Origin: Xenorhabdus anantnagensis
Lineage (GTDB): Bacteria > Pseudomonadota > Gammaproteobacteria > Enterobacterales > Enterobacteriaceae
DNA length: 64,000 bases
Assembly (NCBI RefSeq): GCF_028598555.1
Contig: NZ_JAQRFN010000016.1
Span: 1-64,000 of the forward strand
Reading direction: 5' to 3'
Shown here: positions 33,003 through 40,841 of the stretch, piece after piece
Numbering within the stretch: the stretch's first letter is position 1
How the letters are laid out: each line of letters opens with the position of its first letter
The notes under the pieces: model-generated
What the model was told of the DNA's origin: nothing
Database searches by the model: none
Seen by the model: only the letters and a program-made list of their open reading frames with translations
Position numbers and translations under genes: made by a program

Positions 33003-33036
33003 CAAAAAGGATGGTTTATTTTTGGTAAACCATCCT
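33003..33036 (-). terminator. Terminator for the exported-protein gene
   Basis: An 11-bp perfect stem (AGGATGGTTTA with TAAACCATCCT) is followed on the minus strand by TTTTG. The hairpin may also slow transcription from the methyltransferase gene on the other side. Confidence 0.75.
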
Positions 33037-33086
33037 GAGATCTGTTAACTATATTCAACACCGCTACCCAATATCATTACCTAATA

Positions 33087-33566
33087 TTATGATTTTGGGA
33101 ATGCAGTCTTATTTTCAGAAGCAGGTTTCCGCGCTGACTGACATGCTTTGCGCTCACTGGGTTCGCGCTCTTTAATGATTTTTGCTGTTTCATCTACAGT
33201 GGGAAGAGGAAAGCCCATATCGTCATAGGCACCAAAACCAACCAAACGATAACCGCTTAGCGGAGAATTTACGGGGACACGAAATTCTTTCTTTTCCCCT
33301 GGTACTAATGCTTCAAATGAGTGTACTGCCAATGTGCCTGGTTCACATTTATCATTAAAAGGTAAAACAGCCAAATAGCCTCCTGCAACAAGTTGGTCTC
33401 CTTTATTTTGCAGTGTGCCGCCTACAAAGAATTTGCCGTTGGCTCCCAGCCCCATATGAAATAATAAATGTGCTTCCCCTTTTGCCCATAATGCTGGGGA
33501 AAACAGGCTGCTTGCTATTAATATTGCACTTAATATTGCACTGTATGTATAACCACGCCATTTCAT
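33087..33566 (-). CDS. Predicted exported protein of unknown function
   Basis: The start at 33566 (MKWRGYTYSAI) has AGGAG seven bases upstream. The 159-residue product begins with a clear signal peptide: a basic start, a hydrophobic core ILSAILIASSLF, and cleavage after SPALWA. The mature domain looks beta-rich (LFHMGLGANGKFFVGG, VAGGYLAVLP, GYRLVGFGAYDDMG) and has two cysteines (NDKCEPG and KACQ) that could form a disulfide. The C-terminal tail is basic and low in complexity. It is probably periplasmic or secreted. No family is recognised. It stands alone with its own terminator, next to the lipase on the same strand. Confidence 0.75.
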   Translation of the reverse strand: MKWRGYTYSAILSAILIASSLFSPALWAKGEAHLLFHMGLGANGKFFVGGTLQNKGDQLVAGGYLAVLPFNDKCEPGTLAVHSFEALVPGEKKEFRVPVNSPLSGYRLVGFGAYDDMGFPLPTVDETAKIIKEREPSERKACQSARKPASENKTAFPKS

Positions 33567-33712
33567 TTTCATGCTCCTGTTTACTGAGTTCCTAAATGAA
33601 ATAGGTATTACAGTGGTTGGAGAAAAAATCAAGTTATCTTACTTAACTTGAGCAATGGCTTTTAATTTATCAATGTTTCTTAACTCATCAATAGCTACTG
33701 ATCCATCAATGC

Positions 33713-34573
33713 TTATAGATTGATACAAGAATCAATATCACCATATTTCGTCACTCTTTTGAACACATCCAAATCTAATCTGGCTATGTAGTTAATTAAA
33801 TAGTGGCTACATAATGGCCCATCTGAAATATCGATATTAGTTTGAGGTTTAAACTCGTTGGTATAGTCCAATGAGGAATACCCCAAGATCTCAGGAGGTA
33901 AATGAGGTATGACATCATCTATATAGTTGAACACTGCAAAATGACTAAAGTTTTGGGTGATGTGTTTGGAGAATTCCCTATTTCCTGATCTTGGGCAGGC
34001 AAATAAACAGGCTGAGTGATTGGGCGCTATTGAGCCAATTTCATACATGAGATAGGACGCAATGGCTGATCCAAGGCTGTGACCGACTATCGTGAATTGA
34101 CCATTTACCCCTATAAGTTGGGTAATCGCTTCAGCCAATTTGAGGTTGCTATAATCATGGTATGGTTCAGGTTCAATGACAATCAGTTTCATTGAATCAT
34201 AGATGCTAAAAAAACCCTGACTTACTTCTACTTTGGGGAAACGGGTCCATGGTGAGGTGAAATCAATAAGGCCATCGTGGAGATCTTCCAGAAAAATTGA
34301 GGGATCTGTTCCGCGTATAGCAACAACATATTCCCCTGGAGAGTTGCTTTTTTCTGCGACATACCCATAACAGACATGATCGGGCCATATGATTTTTCGG
34401 GGTGTTACTGAGAAAGACAGATCATTTGCAGAGATATACGCGATAACTTTCCATCCATCCTCTTCAATTCGCGGATCGACTGGAGGTGTTGGATTATTGT
34501 AATACTGTTCGTTCATTTTCGCTGCATATAACACGAATGCTGCAAAATTGGCGGCTTCTTTGTATGTATACAT
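33713..34573 (-). CDS. Class 3 lipase-like alpha/beta hydrolase
   Basis: This is a predicted triacylglycerol lipase or phospholipase. The start at 34573 (MYTYKEAANFAA) follows AGAGG; a longer frame to 34684 would run into the ERIC element and is rejected. The 286-residue product carries the oxyanion-side VVAIRGTDP, the nucleophile elbow FTIVGHSLGSAIASYL (Ser of GHSLG) and a likely catalytic Asp in NYIDDVIPHLP, with a His in CSHYLI, as in PF01764 lipases. It has no signal peptide, so if it acts outside the cell it must leave by a non-Sec route, for example as a type VI effector. No vgrG, PAAR or immunity gene is adjacent. Confidence 0.85.
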   Translation of the reverse strand: MYTYKEAANFAAFVLYAAKMNEQYYNNPTPPVDPRIEEDGWKVIAYISANDLSFSVTPRKIIWPDHVCYGYVAEKSNSPGEYVVAIRGTDPSIFLEDLHDGLIDFTSPWTRFPKVEVSQGFFSIYDSMKLIVIEPEPYHDYSNLKLAEAITQLIGVNGQFTIVGHSLGSAIASYLMYEIGSIAPNHSACLFACPRSGNREFSKHITQNFSHFAVFNYIDDVIPHLPPEILGYSSLDYTNEFKPQTNIDISDGPLCSHYLINYIARLDLDVFKRVTKYGDIDSCINL

Positions 34574-34647
34574 AGTTACCTCTTTTGTTTGTTCGTTGTT
34601 TGGTGGGATGCTTGTTTTATGCAGTTTTGTTTTATGTAACTTAATTG

Positions 34648-34789
34648 TATACCCAATGGATTTTAAGATGCATTGCGGCGGCAAGGGAGCGAATCCCCGG
34701 GAGCATAGATAACTCGATGTTCATAACAACGGTGTTCAGGGTGAGTAAGTGCAGTCAACAAAGAGGCAACTTGAAAGACAAAGGGTATA
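34648..34789 (+). repeat. ERIC element, 142 bp, copy 2
   Basis: TATACCC to GGGTATA with the internal GAATCCCCGGGAGCATAGAT and CAGGGTGAGTAAGTGCAGTC match the ERIC core. It is the same length as copy 1 (25158-25299) and inverted relative to it. It occupies the gap between the lipase start and the CBS gene. The remaining 300 bases to 35096 are AT-rich with no gene. Confidence 0.9.
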
Positions 34790-35096
34790 TGTCATTTTGC
34801 CGGATTTTCTGGCTTAAGAGGGAATAAGCAGGTTGAATGATTCTATGTTTAGATATTAATGACATTATTATATAGAATTGAATTTCATATAATCCAAGCT
34901 ATTAGAATTTATTTGTTTTTAAATGACGATAAGTCATGACTTGAAGCCATATTGTATTTATCAATATCGAATTAGCTAATTCCCTTTTGTTATATGTAGT
35001 TTTTATTTGTTCTTTCAAATTGATTGCTATACAGCGTTATTCTTTTCCAATCTGAAGGTTTTATTTGCAAATTTTAACAGTTATCAAGAGGCAAAT

Positions 35097-36467
35097 ATGG
35101 CAGCACCACGTTCGGTTCTTGAACTTATAGGGAATACACCGTTACTGGAGCTTACACATCTGGATACAGGCCCATGCCAGCTGTTTATTAAGCTAGAAAA
35201 TCAAAATCCGGGTGGTTCAATTAAAGATCGTGTTGCACTTTCAATGATTGAGCAGGCGGAAAAACAGGGATTGCTGAAACCAGGGGGCACTATCATTGAA
35301 GCTACGGCAGGTAATACAGGTATAGGACTGGCATTGGTTGCCGCCATGAAAGGCTATAAATTGATTTTAGTTGTGCCTGATAAGATGAGCAGGGAGAAAA
35401 TTTATCATCTGCGGGCGCTGGGAACGGATGTGCGCCTGACACGCTCTGATGTTGGAAAAGGGCATCCTGAATATTATCAGGACTATGCTCTGCGTTTGTC
35501 GAAAGAAATCAACGGTGCTTATTATATTGATCAATTCAATAACCTTGCGAATTCAGCCGCCCATATTGCTAGCACGGGCCCGGAGATTTGGCAGCAAATG
35601 GAACAGGATGTTGATGCAGTGGTAGTTGGTGTCGGCTCTGGCGGGACGCTTGGTGGTCTGAGCCAGTATTTTAGGGATGTTTCCCCTCATACGGAATTTG
35701 TCCTCGCAGATCCTAAAGGTTCCATTCTGGCCGATTATGTTGAGCATGGTCATTATGACGAAGCTGGCAGTTGGTTTGTGGAAGGCATTGGAGAAGATTT
35801 TGTCCCGCCTCTTGGTGATTTTTCTCAGGTTAACCATGCTTATCGCATTACTGATGCAGAAGCGTTTGCCAGCGCCCGCAATTTGCTGCTGACAGAAGGC
35901 ATCTTGGCTGGTTCTTCTTCGGGAACATTGCTGGCGGCGGCGCTACGCTATTGCCGTGCACAAAAAACGCCGAAACGTGTGGTTACGTTGGCTTGTGACA
36001 GTGGCAACAAATATCTGTCGAAAATGTTTAATGATTACTGGCTATTGGAACAAGGGTTGCGTGCACAGTCGCAAGAAGATGATTTGAGCGATTACATTAC
36101 TTATCGTTATCGGGATGGCGCGACAGTTTCAGTTTCCCCACAAGATACCTTGCAGATAGCTTATGGTCGCATGCGTCTGTATGACATTTCACAGTTACCT
36201 GTGATCGAGAATGACCAAGTTGTAGGTATCATTGATGAATGGGATCTTATGCATACTATCAAGGCTAACTCATGCAATTTCTCTTTACCTGTTACTGAAG
36301 CGATGACCAGTCAGGTTGATACACTTAATAAAAAAGCGCCATTGGAACAGTTAACGGCCACCTTTGATGCTGGTCATGTGGCTCTGATTGTTGATGATGA
36401 CAATCACTTCCTAGGCCTTGTTACTCGCACCGATGTGCTGAACGCATGGCGTCAACAACTCAATTGA
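35097..36467 (+). CDS. Cystathionine beta-synthase
   Basis: The enzyme condenses homocysteine with serine to cystathionine, the first step of reverse transsulfuration. The start at ATG 35097 (MAAPRSVLELIGNTP) follows AAGAGG; an earlier in-frame start at 35007 lacks a site and adds a non-homologous stretch. The 456-residue product has the PLP lysine in NPGGSIKDR, the substrate loop EATAGNTGIGLA, the phosphate-binding GVGSGGTLGG and LACDSGNKYLS. It also has a C-terminal pair of CBS domains (about 330-450) of the kind found in full-length cystathionine beta-synthases. The gene for cystathionine gamma-lyase follows after 20 bases, so the two form an operon. Confidence 0.9.
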   Translation: MAAPRSVLELIGNTPLLELTHLDTGPCQLFIKLENQNPGGSIKDRVALSMIEQAEKQGLLKPGGTIIEATAGNTGIGLALVAAMKGYKLILVVPDKMSREKIYHLRALGTDVRLTRSDVGKGHPEYYQDYALRLSKEINGAYYIDQFNNLANSAAHIASTGPEIWQQMEQDVDAVVVGVGSGGTLGGLSQYFRDVSPHTEFVLADPKGSILADYVEHGHYDEAGSWFVEGIGEDFVPPLGDFSQVNHAYRITDAEAFASARNLLLTEGILAGSSSGTLLAAALRYCRAQKTPKRVVTLACDSGNKYLSKMFNDYWLLEQGLRAQSQEDDLSDYITYRYRDGATVSVSPQDTLQIAYGRMRLYDISQLPVIENDQVVGIIDEWDLMHTIKANSCNFSLPVTEAMTSQVDTLNKKAPLEQLTATFDAGHVALIVDDDNHFLGLVTRTDVLNAWRQQLN

Positions 36468-36487
36468 TCTCTTTCAGGAATAAATTA

Positions 36488-37717
36488 ATGGCTAATTTTG
36501 ATAAGACTGGTTTTGACAAGACTGAGTTCGACAAGACTGAGTTCGACAAGACTAAGTTTAATAAGATTAAATTTGATACACAAAGCGTTCACGCAGGCTA
36601 CGTACCTGATCATACTGGTGCAGTCATGCCCGCAATTTATGCCACGTCGACTTACGCTCAACCTGCACCGGGTCAGCATACTGGGTATGAGTATTCCCGT
36701 AGTGGCAACCCGACGCGTGATGCGTTGGAGCGTGCGATTGCTGAATTGGAAAACGGTACTCGTGGTTATGCTTTTGGTTCTGGTCTGGCTGCCAGTTCGA
36801 CCATTCTGGAGCTGCTTGATAAAGACAGTCATATTATTGCGGTAGATGATCTTTATGGTGGTACTTACCGGTTGCTGGAGAAAGTGCGCCGTCGGACTGC
36901 CGGTTTGAGAGTCACTTATGTCGAGGCTGGGGACACTGTGGCGCTGGAAGCAGCAATTCAACCCGACACTAAAATGATTTGGGTGGAGACGCCGACTAAT
37001 CCATTGCTGAAATTGGCTGATTTAGCGGCGATTGCACAGATTGCCAAACGGCACAATATCATCAGTGTTGCAGATAACACTTTTGCTTCCCCTTATATCC
37101 AGCGCCCACTTGATTTGGGTTTTGACATTGTTGTGCACTCTGCAACTAAATATCTGAATGGTCATTCTGATGTTGTTGCTGGCCTTGCTGTGGTGGGAAA
37201 TAATGCAGAGTTAGCAGAACAAGTGGCCTTCCTGCAAAATTCCATTGGTGGCATTCTTGACCCGTTCAGCAGTTTCCTTGTCCTGCGTGGTATTCGGACA
37301 CTGGCACTACGCATGGAGCGCCATATTGACAACGCAGAGAAAATTGCGCATTGGCTCGAACAGCAGCCACAAATTGAGAAAGTGTATTATCCCGGCCTTG
37401 TTTCTCATCCTCAGCATGATCTGGCAAAACGTCAGATGCGAGGTTTTGGTGGCATGATCTCCATCGTGCTGAAAGGAGACGAGGATTATACGCGTCGAGT
37501 CATTAAAGAACTGCAATTGTTTACACTGGCAGAAAGTTTAGGGGGGGTGGAGAGCTTGATTGGTCAGCCATTTACCATGACCCATGCTTCCATTCCGCTG
37601 GAAAAGCGTCTTGCGGCTGGGATTACCCCACAGTTGATCCGCATTTCCGTTGGTATTGAAAATGCAGATGATCTCATAGCTGATTTGTCTCAAGCATTTG
37701 AAAATGCACGTTTTTAA
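36488..37717 (+). CDS. Cystathionine gamma-lyase / gamma-synthase family enzyme
   Basis: This PLP enzyme probably splits cystathionine to cysteine, ammonia and 2-oxobutyrate, completing reverse transsulfuration with the upstream beta-synthase. The start is ATG 36488 after AGGA. The 409-residue product has YEYSRSGNPTRDALE, FGSGLAASS, the PLP lysine in VHSATKYLNGHSD and SLGGVESLIGQP. The family includes MetB, which works in the forward direction; the pairing with a beta-synthase favours gamma-lyase. The N-terminus is odd: codons 4-28 are five pentapeptide repeats of the form FDKTE, encoded by a 15-bp tandem repeat and absent from typical family members. Residues after KFDTQSVHAGY align normally. 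Confidence 0.88.
   Translation: MANFDKTGFDKTEFDKTEFDKTKFNKIKFDTQSVHAGYVPDHTGAVMPAIYATSTYAQPAPGQHTGYEYSRSGNPTRDALERAIAELENGTRGYAFGSGLAASSTILELLDKDSHIIAVDDLYGGTYRLLEKVRRRTAGLRVTYVEAGDTVALEAAIQPDTKMIWVETPTNPLLKLADLAAIAQIAKRHNIISVADNTFASPYIQRPLDLGFDIVVHSATKYLNGHSDVVAGLAVVGNNAELAEQVAFLQNSIGGILDPFSSFLVLRGIRTLALRMERHIDNAEKIAHWLEQQPQIEKVYYPGLVSHPQHDLAKRQMRGFGGMISIVLKGDEDYTRRVIKELQLFTLAESLGGVESLIGQPFTMTHASIPLEKRLAAGITPQLIRISVGIENADDLIADLSQAFENARF
36497..36571 (+). repeat. In-frame 15-bp tandem repeat (five units)
   Basis: The units encode FDKTG, FDKTE, FDKTE, FDKTK and FNKIK at the N-terminus of the cystathionine gamma-lyase gene. Two inner units are identical at TTCGACAAGACTGAG, and the outer ones have drifted. 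Copy-number change by slippage would keep the frame. Confidence 0.9.
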
Positions 37718-37786
37718 CAAAAAATAAGGTAACAAAAATAAATAAACAAAAAATAAAGTAATAAAAACTGAGATAATCAAAGAATT

Positions 37787-37819
37787 ATGCCAAATGAAGA
37801 ATATCGTTTGGCATTTTTT
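37787..37819 (+). terminator. Terminator of the CBS-CGL operon
   Basis: ATGCCAAA and TTTGGCAT arms with a 12-base loop are followed by TTTTTTA. It lies 70 bases after the stop codon. The bases between are A-rich with an imperfect duplication around 37719-37767. Confidence 0.8.
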
Positions 37820-38034
37820 ATAATGTCATTAACTCATATTTATTTTGCTTTTAATGATTATTTTTATTGGATTTTTTGTTTTTCATCTGGAAATAAATAT
37901 ATATTAAAAATATAGACTGCTTGGTTTTGAGGTAAATGAACGAGAAATTTAATTGATAGGTTTTTATTTTTAAATTAATTCGTATTAATAATTGCTGATA
38001 TCTCATTAAGAATGAGATATATTTTATCAAGAAA

Positions 38035-38066
38035 GTATCCCCTTCGTCTTTCAAGTCGCGGTGTAG
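38035..38066 (+). repeat. ERIC end fragment upstream of the deformylase gene
   Basis: The stretch GTATCCCCTTCGTCTTTCAA is the outer end of an ERIC element (compare 25158-25178), but the core and other end are missing. It lies immediately before the ribosome-binding site of the deformylase gene. The gap 37820-38034 is otherwise AT-rich and empty. Confidence 0.65.
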
Positions 38067-38086
38067 TTAACAAAGGATGATGTGTT

Positions 38087-38593
38087 ATGGCAATTCTAAA
38101 TATACTCACAATTCCGGATGAAAGGCTGAGACAAAAATGTGTCGATGTCGCTGATTTTGATAAAGTTCAACCGTTGATTAATGACATGCTGGAGACAATG
38201 TACAGCACTGACAATGGTATTGGTTTGGCTGCTCCACAGGTCGGTCGGAAAGAAGCGGTTTTGATCATTGATCTTTCTCCAAATCGTGATCAGCCAATGG
38301 TTTTGGTCAATCCAAAGATTGTTGAAAAAGAGCGTCGAGTCGTAAATCAGGAGGGTTGTCTATCGATTCCTGGGTATTACGCAGATGTTGAACGGTTTGA
38401 AAAAGTGAAGGTGGAGGCCTTTGATCGGTACGGTAAGTCCATTACGGTAGAAAGCGAGGATTTCCTGTCAATTGTTATGCAGCATGAAATTGATCATTTG
38501 CATGGCATTATTTTTATTGATTATCTATCTCCACTAAAAAGGCAAATGGCACTGAAAAAAGTGAAAAAGTATCTAAGTAGTAGGAAAAAATAA
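38087..38593 (+). CDS. Peptide deformylase, extra (non-fmt-linked) copy
   Basis: Deformylase removes the formyl group from nascent protein N-termini. The 168-residue product has all three metalloenzyme motifs intact: GIGLAAPQVG, EGCLSIPG with the metal Cys, and QHEIDHLHG with the metal His pair. It is therefore probably active. The housekeeping def gene of enterobacteria sits with fmt; no fmt is here, so this is probably a second copy. Codon use is AT-rich. It is flanked by ERIC debris and an unknown gene. Extra deformylases can confer resistance to actinonin-type inhibitors or serve specialised substrates; which applies here is unknown. Confidence 0.9.
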   Translation: MAILNILTIPDERLRQKCVDVADFDKVQPLINDMLETMYSTDNGIGLAAPQVGRKEAVLIIDLSPNRDQPMVLVNPKIVEKERRVVNQEGCLSIPGYYADVERFEKVKVEAFDRYGKSITVESEDFLSIVMQHEIDHLHGIIFIDYLSPLKRQMALKKVKKYLSSRKK

Positions 38594-38722
38594 CGTATCA
38601 AGATAATAAGGATAAAATAAACTATTACTTACTGATATTATATTATTTTGCAATATTGTGGTTTTATATATTGCTATTATTTAATTTATTAATGATAAAC
38701 ATGTATAAAAAAGCTTAGAATC

Positions 38723-39199
38723 ATGGCTTACAAGGCAGTTAACATATACCCAATGAATTTCAAGAGATTTGATGGTAATGATATAAACAGAGGAACTATT
38801 GTGATTGGAAAAAGTGATATTGTGTATTATCAACAGCCTAATTTTTCCATTGATCTGAACCTGATAGATACAACTGATGCTAAGGTGGGTACTTACTTAA
38901 TGATATTGGATGCAGAGGGAATTAGAGATGCTCAAGTTCTCTCAGTGAAAGTTGGCAGTAATATGGAATATGTTAATATTCCTTTTACTGCCAGTAGCAA
39001 CGTGCTTGCATGTGCTATTTATATCAGAAACCGGATCAATGGCAGCTATCCGCTGGTTGGTACTATCTACCTTGGTTACGATCCGTCATCCGGTTGTGTT
39101 GATATTACTACAGTGAAAATATCCCCTGATTCTCAATTAGATCTAGATATCGATAGGGTAGGCAACACTAAGTTTGATTTTAAATTGAAAGTAAAATAG
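38723..39199 (+). CDS. Unknown protein, ERIC-derived N-terminal codons possible
   Basis: The 158-residue product has no signal peptide or membrane helix and looks beta-rich (GTIVIGKSDIVYYQQP, GTYLMILDAEG, VGTIYLGYDP). No family is recognised. Bases 38744-38764, coding IYPMNFK at residues 8-14, are identical to the outer end of the ERIC copy at 25158-25299, so the first codons may come from an ERIC end. An alternative start is the in-frame ATG at 38753, inside that stretch. The ribosome-binding site before ATG 38723 is poor. It follows the extra deformylase by 129 bases on the same strand and may share its transcript. Confidence 0.6.
   Translation: MAYKAVNIYPMNFKRFDGNDINRGTIVIGKSDIVYYQQPNFSIDLNLIDTTDAKVGTYLMILDAEGIRDAQVLSVKVGSNMEYVNIPFTASSNVLACAIYIRNRINGSYPLVGTIYLGYDPSSGCVDITTVKISPDSQLDLDIDRVGNTKFDFKLKVK
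38744..38764 (+). repeat. 21-bp ERIC terminus inside a coding region
   Basis: This is identical to the complement of the right end of ERIC copy 1: ATATACCC, then AATGAATTTCAAG. The rest of an ERIC core does not follow, so it is either a remnant or a chance match; 21 identical bases make chance unlikely. Confidence 0.7.
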
Positions 39200-39273
39200 A
39201 GCATTCAGGGTTTCTGCATCAAACTTTCGCATCAAAGTTTGTACAAAAATGGGTAAGGTGGTCATTTGGCGGG

Positions 39274-40485
39274 TTATCCACAAGCTATAAAAAGAAATGG
39301 CGGGCCAATAGCGGTGCTGTAAAGTCTTTCTTCAAATAAAAACCTCTGGGCAGCGTCATGATTGGCTGACCGTATTCTCCTATGGCTTCTGTCAGTGCTC
39401 GGCTATTGGCGGCTTTGGGACGCAATTGTAGCACTTCACCATGACGGGCTGTGATGCCTTCGACTTTTCCTAGTACAATAAGATCCATGAGTTCTTCCCA
39501 ATCACGTCGCAACAATTCTTCCTCAATGGCATTCGGACTCCAAAGTAATGGAGAGCCTACGCGACGTTCGGAAAGCGGAATATTTCTTTCTCCCTCAACG
39601 GGTATCCACAGGACTCGAGATAATTTACGCCTGACGTGACAGTTTTCCCATGTAATACCGCTGTTACCTGTTAAAGGAGCAACACAGACAAAGGTTGTTT
39701 CTAATGGGAAGCCTTTGCTATCCACAGGGATTGTTTTTAGCTCAATACCAATATGTTCAAAGTCTTGTTCGGGTTTACTGCCCGCACTCGCACCTAAATA
39801 ATATTCAAGCAACATACCGACCCAACCTTTGTCGCGTTTTAAATTGGGAGGAATAGGAAGCTTGGCTAGCGCGGCAAGTTCCCCCATAGATAAGCCAGCC
39901 AGACAATAGGCACGATCGAATAGTTGTTGTTCATTTTCAGGTGGTGCCGGAGGTGTGAAGTACATGTTATAGAGTCTTTTTTTTGGTTAAAAAACGTCCG
40001 CGTGAACTCTTGAAAATCATTATTAATTTATCATTAGCATGATTATTTTTATAATAGCATGATATAAAAGATTTTTTTATTTGTGTTCTTTGCATTAAAA
40101 ATAGACTTGTTATGATTGTTCACCTATTCCCAGTAATAATAAACAGGATCTTACACCATGTTATCCACAGAACTATGGGATAAGTGATAAAAAGTGAGAT
40201 CACTGGTTTGATTTACAGCCCTAATGAATGAGGTTTTCTACAAAAATAGACGTTTTTTGTTTAACTAAAAGGCATATCCTGTGGATAATTTCACCAATGG
40301 TTGATATTTGCCCAAAGTAAGAAAGAACGTAAATTTTTATGTGTGAGATGCATTGTTAAAAGAGGAATAAAATGTATTAACACAATGAAAAATAATGGTT
40401 ATTTATTTACGCCTATAGCGAGTGTAAAAGTATGTAATAAAAGTATACCCGTCTTACCCCTCGCTTTTTCACATACATATCCACA
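39274..40485. other. DnaA boxes around and upstream of mutH
   Basis: Three perfect TTATCCACA boxes are seen: 39274-39282 (+), 40161-40169 (+) and 40280-40288 (complement). There is also an 8-of-9 match at 40477-40485 (+), and near matches inside mutH. The last three lie in the gene-free, AT-rich 39966-40571 gap. There is no cluster of GATC sites or 13-mer set as at oriC. A regulatory or DnaA-titrating role is possible. Confidence 0.5.
39285..39965 (-). CDS. mutH: DNA mismatch repair endonuclease MutH
   Basis: MutH nicks the unmethylated strand at hemimethylated GATC sites after activation by MutS and MutL. The 226-residue product (E. coli 229) keeps the catalytic Asp...Glu-x-Lys in [15 protein letters not shown] (about 67-81) and the family segments [17 protein letters not shown] and [13 protein letters not shown]. 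It ends at the usual place. It stands alone here; in E. coli its neighbours are different (rppH/ptsP side). A perfect DnaA box lies just past its 3' end, and near-perfect ones occur inside it. Confidence 0.95.
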   Translation of the reverse strand: MYFTPPAPPENEQQLFDRAYCLAGLSMGELAALAKLPIPPNLKRDKGWVGMLLEYYLGASAGSKPEQDFEHIGIELKTIPVDSKGFPLETTFVCVAPLTGNSGITWENCHVRRKLSRVLWIPVEGERNIPLSERRVGSPLLWSPNAIEEELLRRDWEELMDLIVLGKVEGITARHGEVLQLRPKAANSRALTEAIGEYGQPIMTLPRGFYLKKDFTAPLLARHFFL

Positions 40486-40571
40486 GAAAAGGTGAATAAA
40501 ATGGTTTGAGCCAGACAATAAATGTTTATAACTTTAGCTTTTTCTGTGAATTATCCTTCTGAAGGCGTAAA

Positions 40572-40718
40572 TCAGACAAATTTAAAATCAAACCATTGCA
40601 ACCAACTGGCTTGTTGCATGTTGTTCAGCAAAGAACGGACGTGACGACGTGAATAATGCAGAATATCAGCCAATGATTGCAAGGTAACTTCAGTCTTTTT
40701 GTCAGCCAGTAAGATAAC
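40572..40718 (-). pseudogene. Remnant resembling sgrR (N-terminal HTH joined to C-terminal end)
   Basis: Read on the minus strand, this frame gives SLADILHYSRRHVRSLLNNM followed by QQASWLQWFDFKFV and a stop. The first part resembles the N-terminal helix-turn-helix of the sugar-phosphate stress regulator SgrR (E. coli SRRHMRTLLNTM), and the last residues resemble its C-terminal WFDFK. About 500 internal codons are missing, and no start codon with a ribosome-binding site is seen. In E. coli, sgrR lies beyond leuD on this side and in this orientation, which supports the reading. The E. coli sequence is recalled from memory. Confidence 0.5.
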
Positions 40719-40732
40719 TTACTGGCTTTTTT
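40704..40732 (+). terminator. Strong orphan terminator hairpin
   Basis: A perfect 10-bp stem (AGCCAGTAAG with CTTACTGGCT), ATAA loop and six T read on the plus strand. No plus-strand gene precedes it closely. In E. coli the small RNA SgrS is divergent from sgrR and ends in a similar hairpin, so this may be what is left of sgrS; that is inference. Confidence 0.6.
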
Positions 40733-40814
40733 CGTTGGCTTTTCGTTGATAAGTGCAATTCAATGCAACGCAACGTAACGGGAAAAGGAATTGTCTGTGT
40801 TAGCGAAGAAATTC

Positions 40815-40841
40815 AGGCTGGTTAGCTATGATTCCCAGCCT
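40815..40841 (-). terminator. Hairpin just after leuB
   Basis: AGGCTGG and CCAGCCT arms with a 13-base loop lie directly after the leuB stop codon on the minus strand. The T run is poor (GAATTT). Its position suggests leuB is the last gene of the operon. Confidence 0.4.

Noticed and set aside
34574-34684. N-terminal extension of the lipase gene
   Set aside because: The extra 37 residues are coded by the ERIC element and flanking AT-rich DNA; the ATG at 34573 has a good AGAGG site.
36497-36571. CRISPR-like array
   Set aside because: The repeats are contiguous 15-bp units without spacers and lie in frame in a coding region.
40161-40485. Chromosomal replication origin
   Set aside because: DnaA boxes are present, but there is no GATC cluster, no 13-mer repeats, and the oriC neighbours gidA and mioC are absent.
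40301-40495. 64-codon plus-strand frame in the mutH-leuB gap
   Set aside because: It starts at TTG without a ribosome-binding site, overlaps a DnaA box, and shows no conserved pattern.
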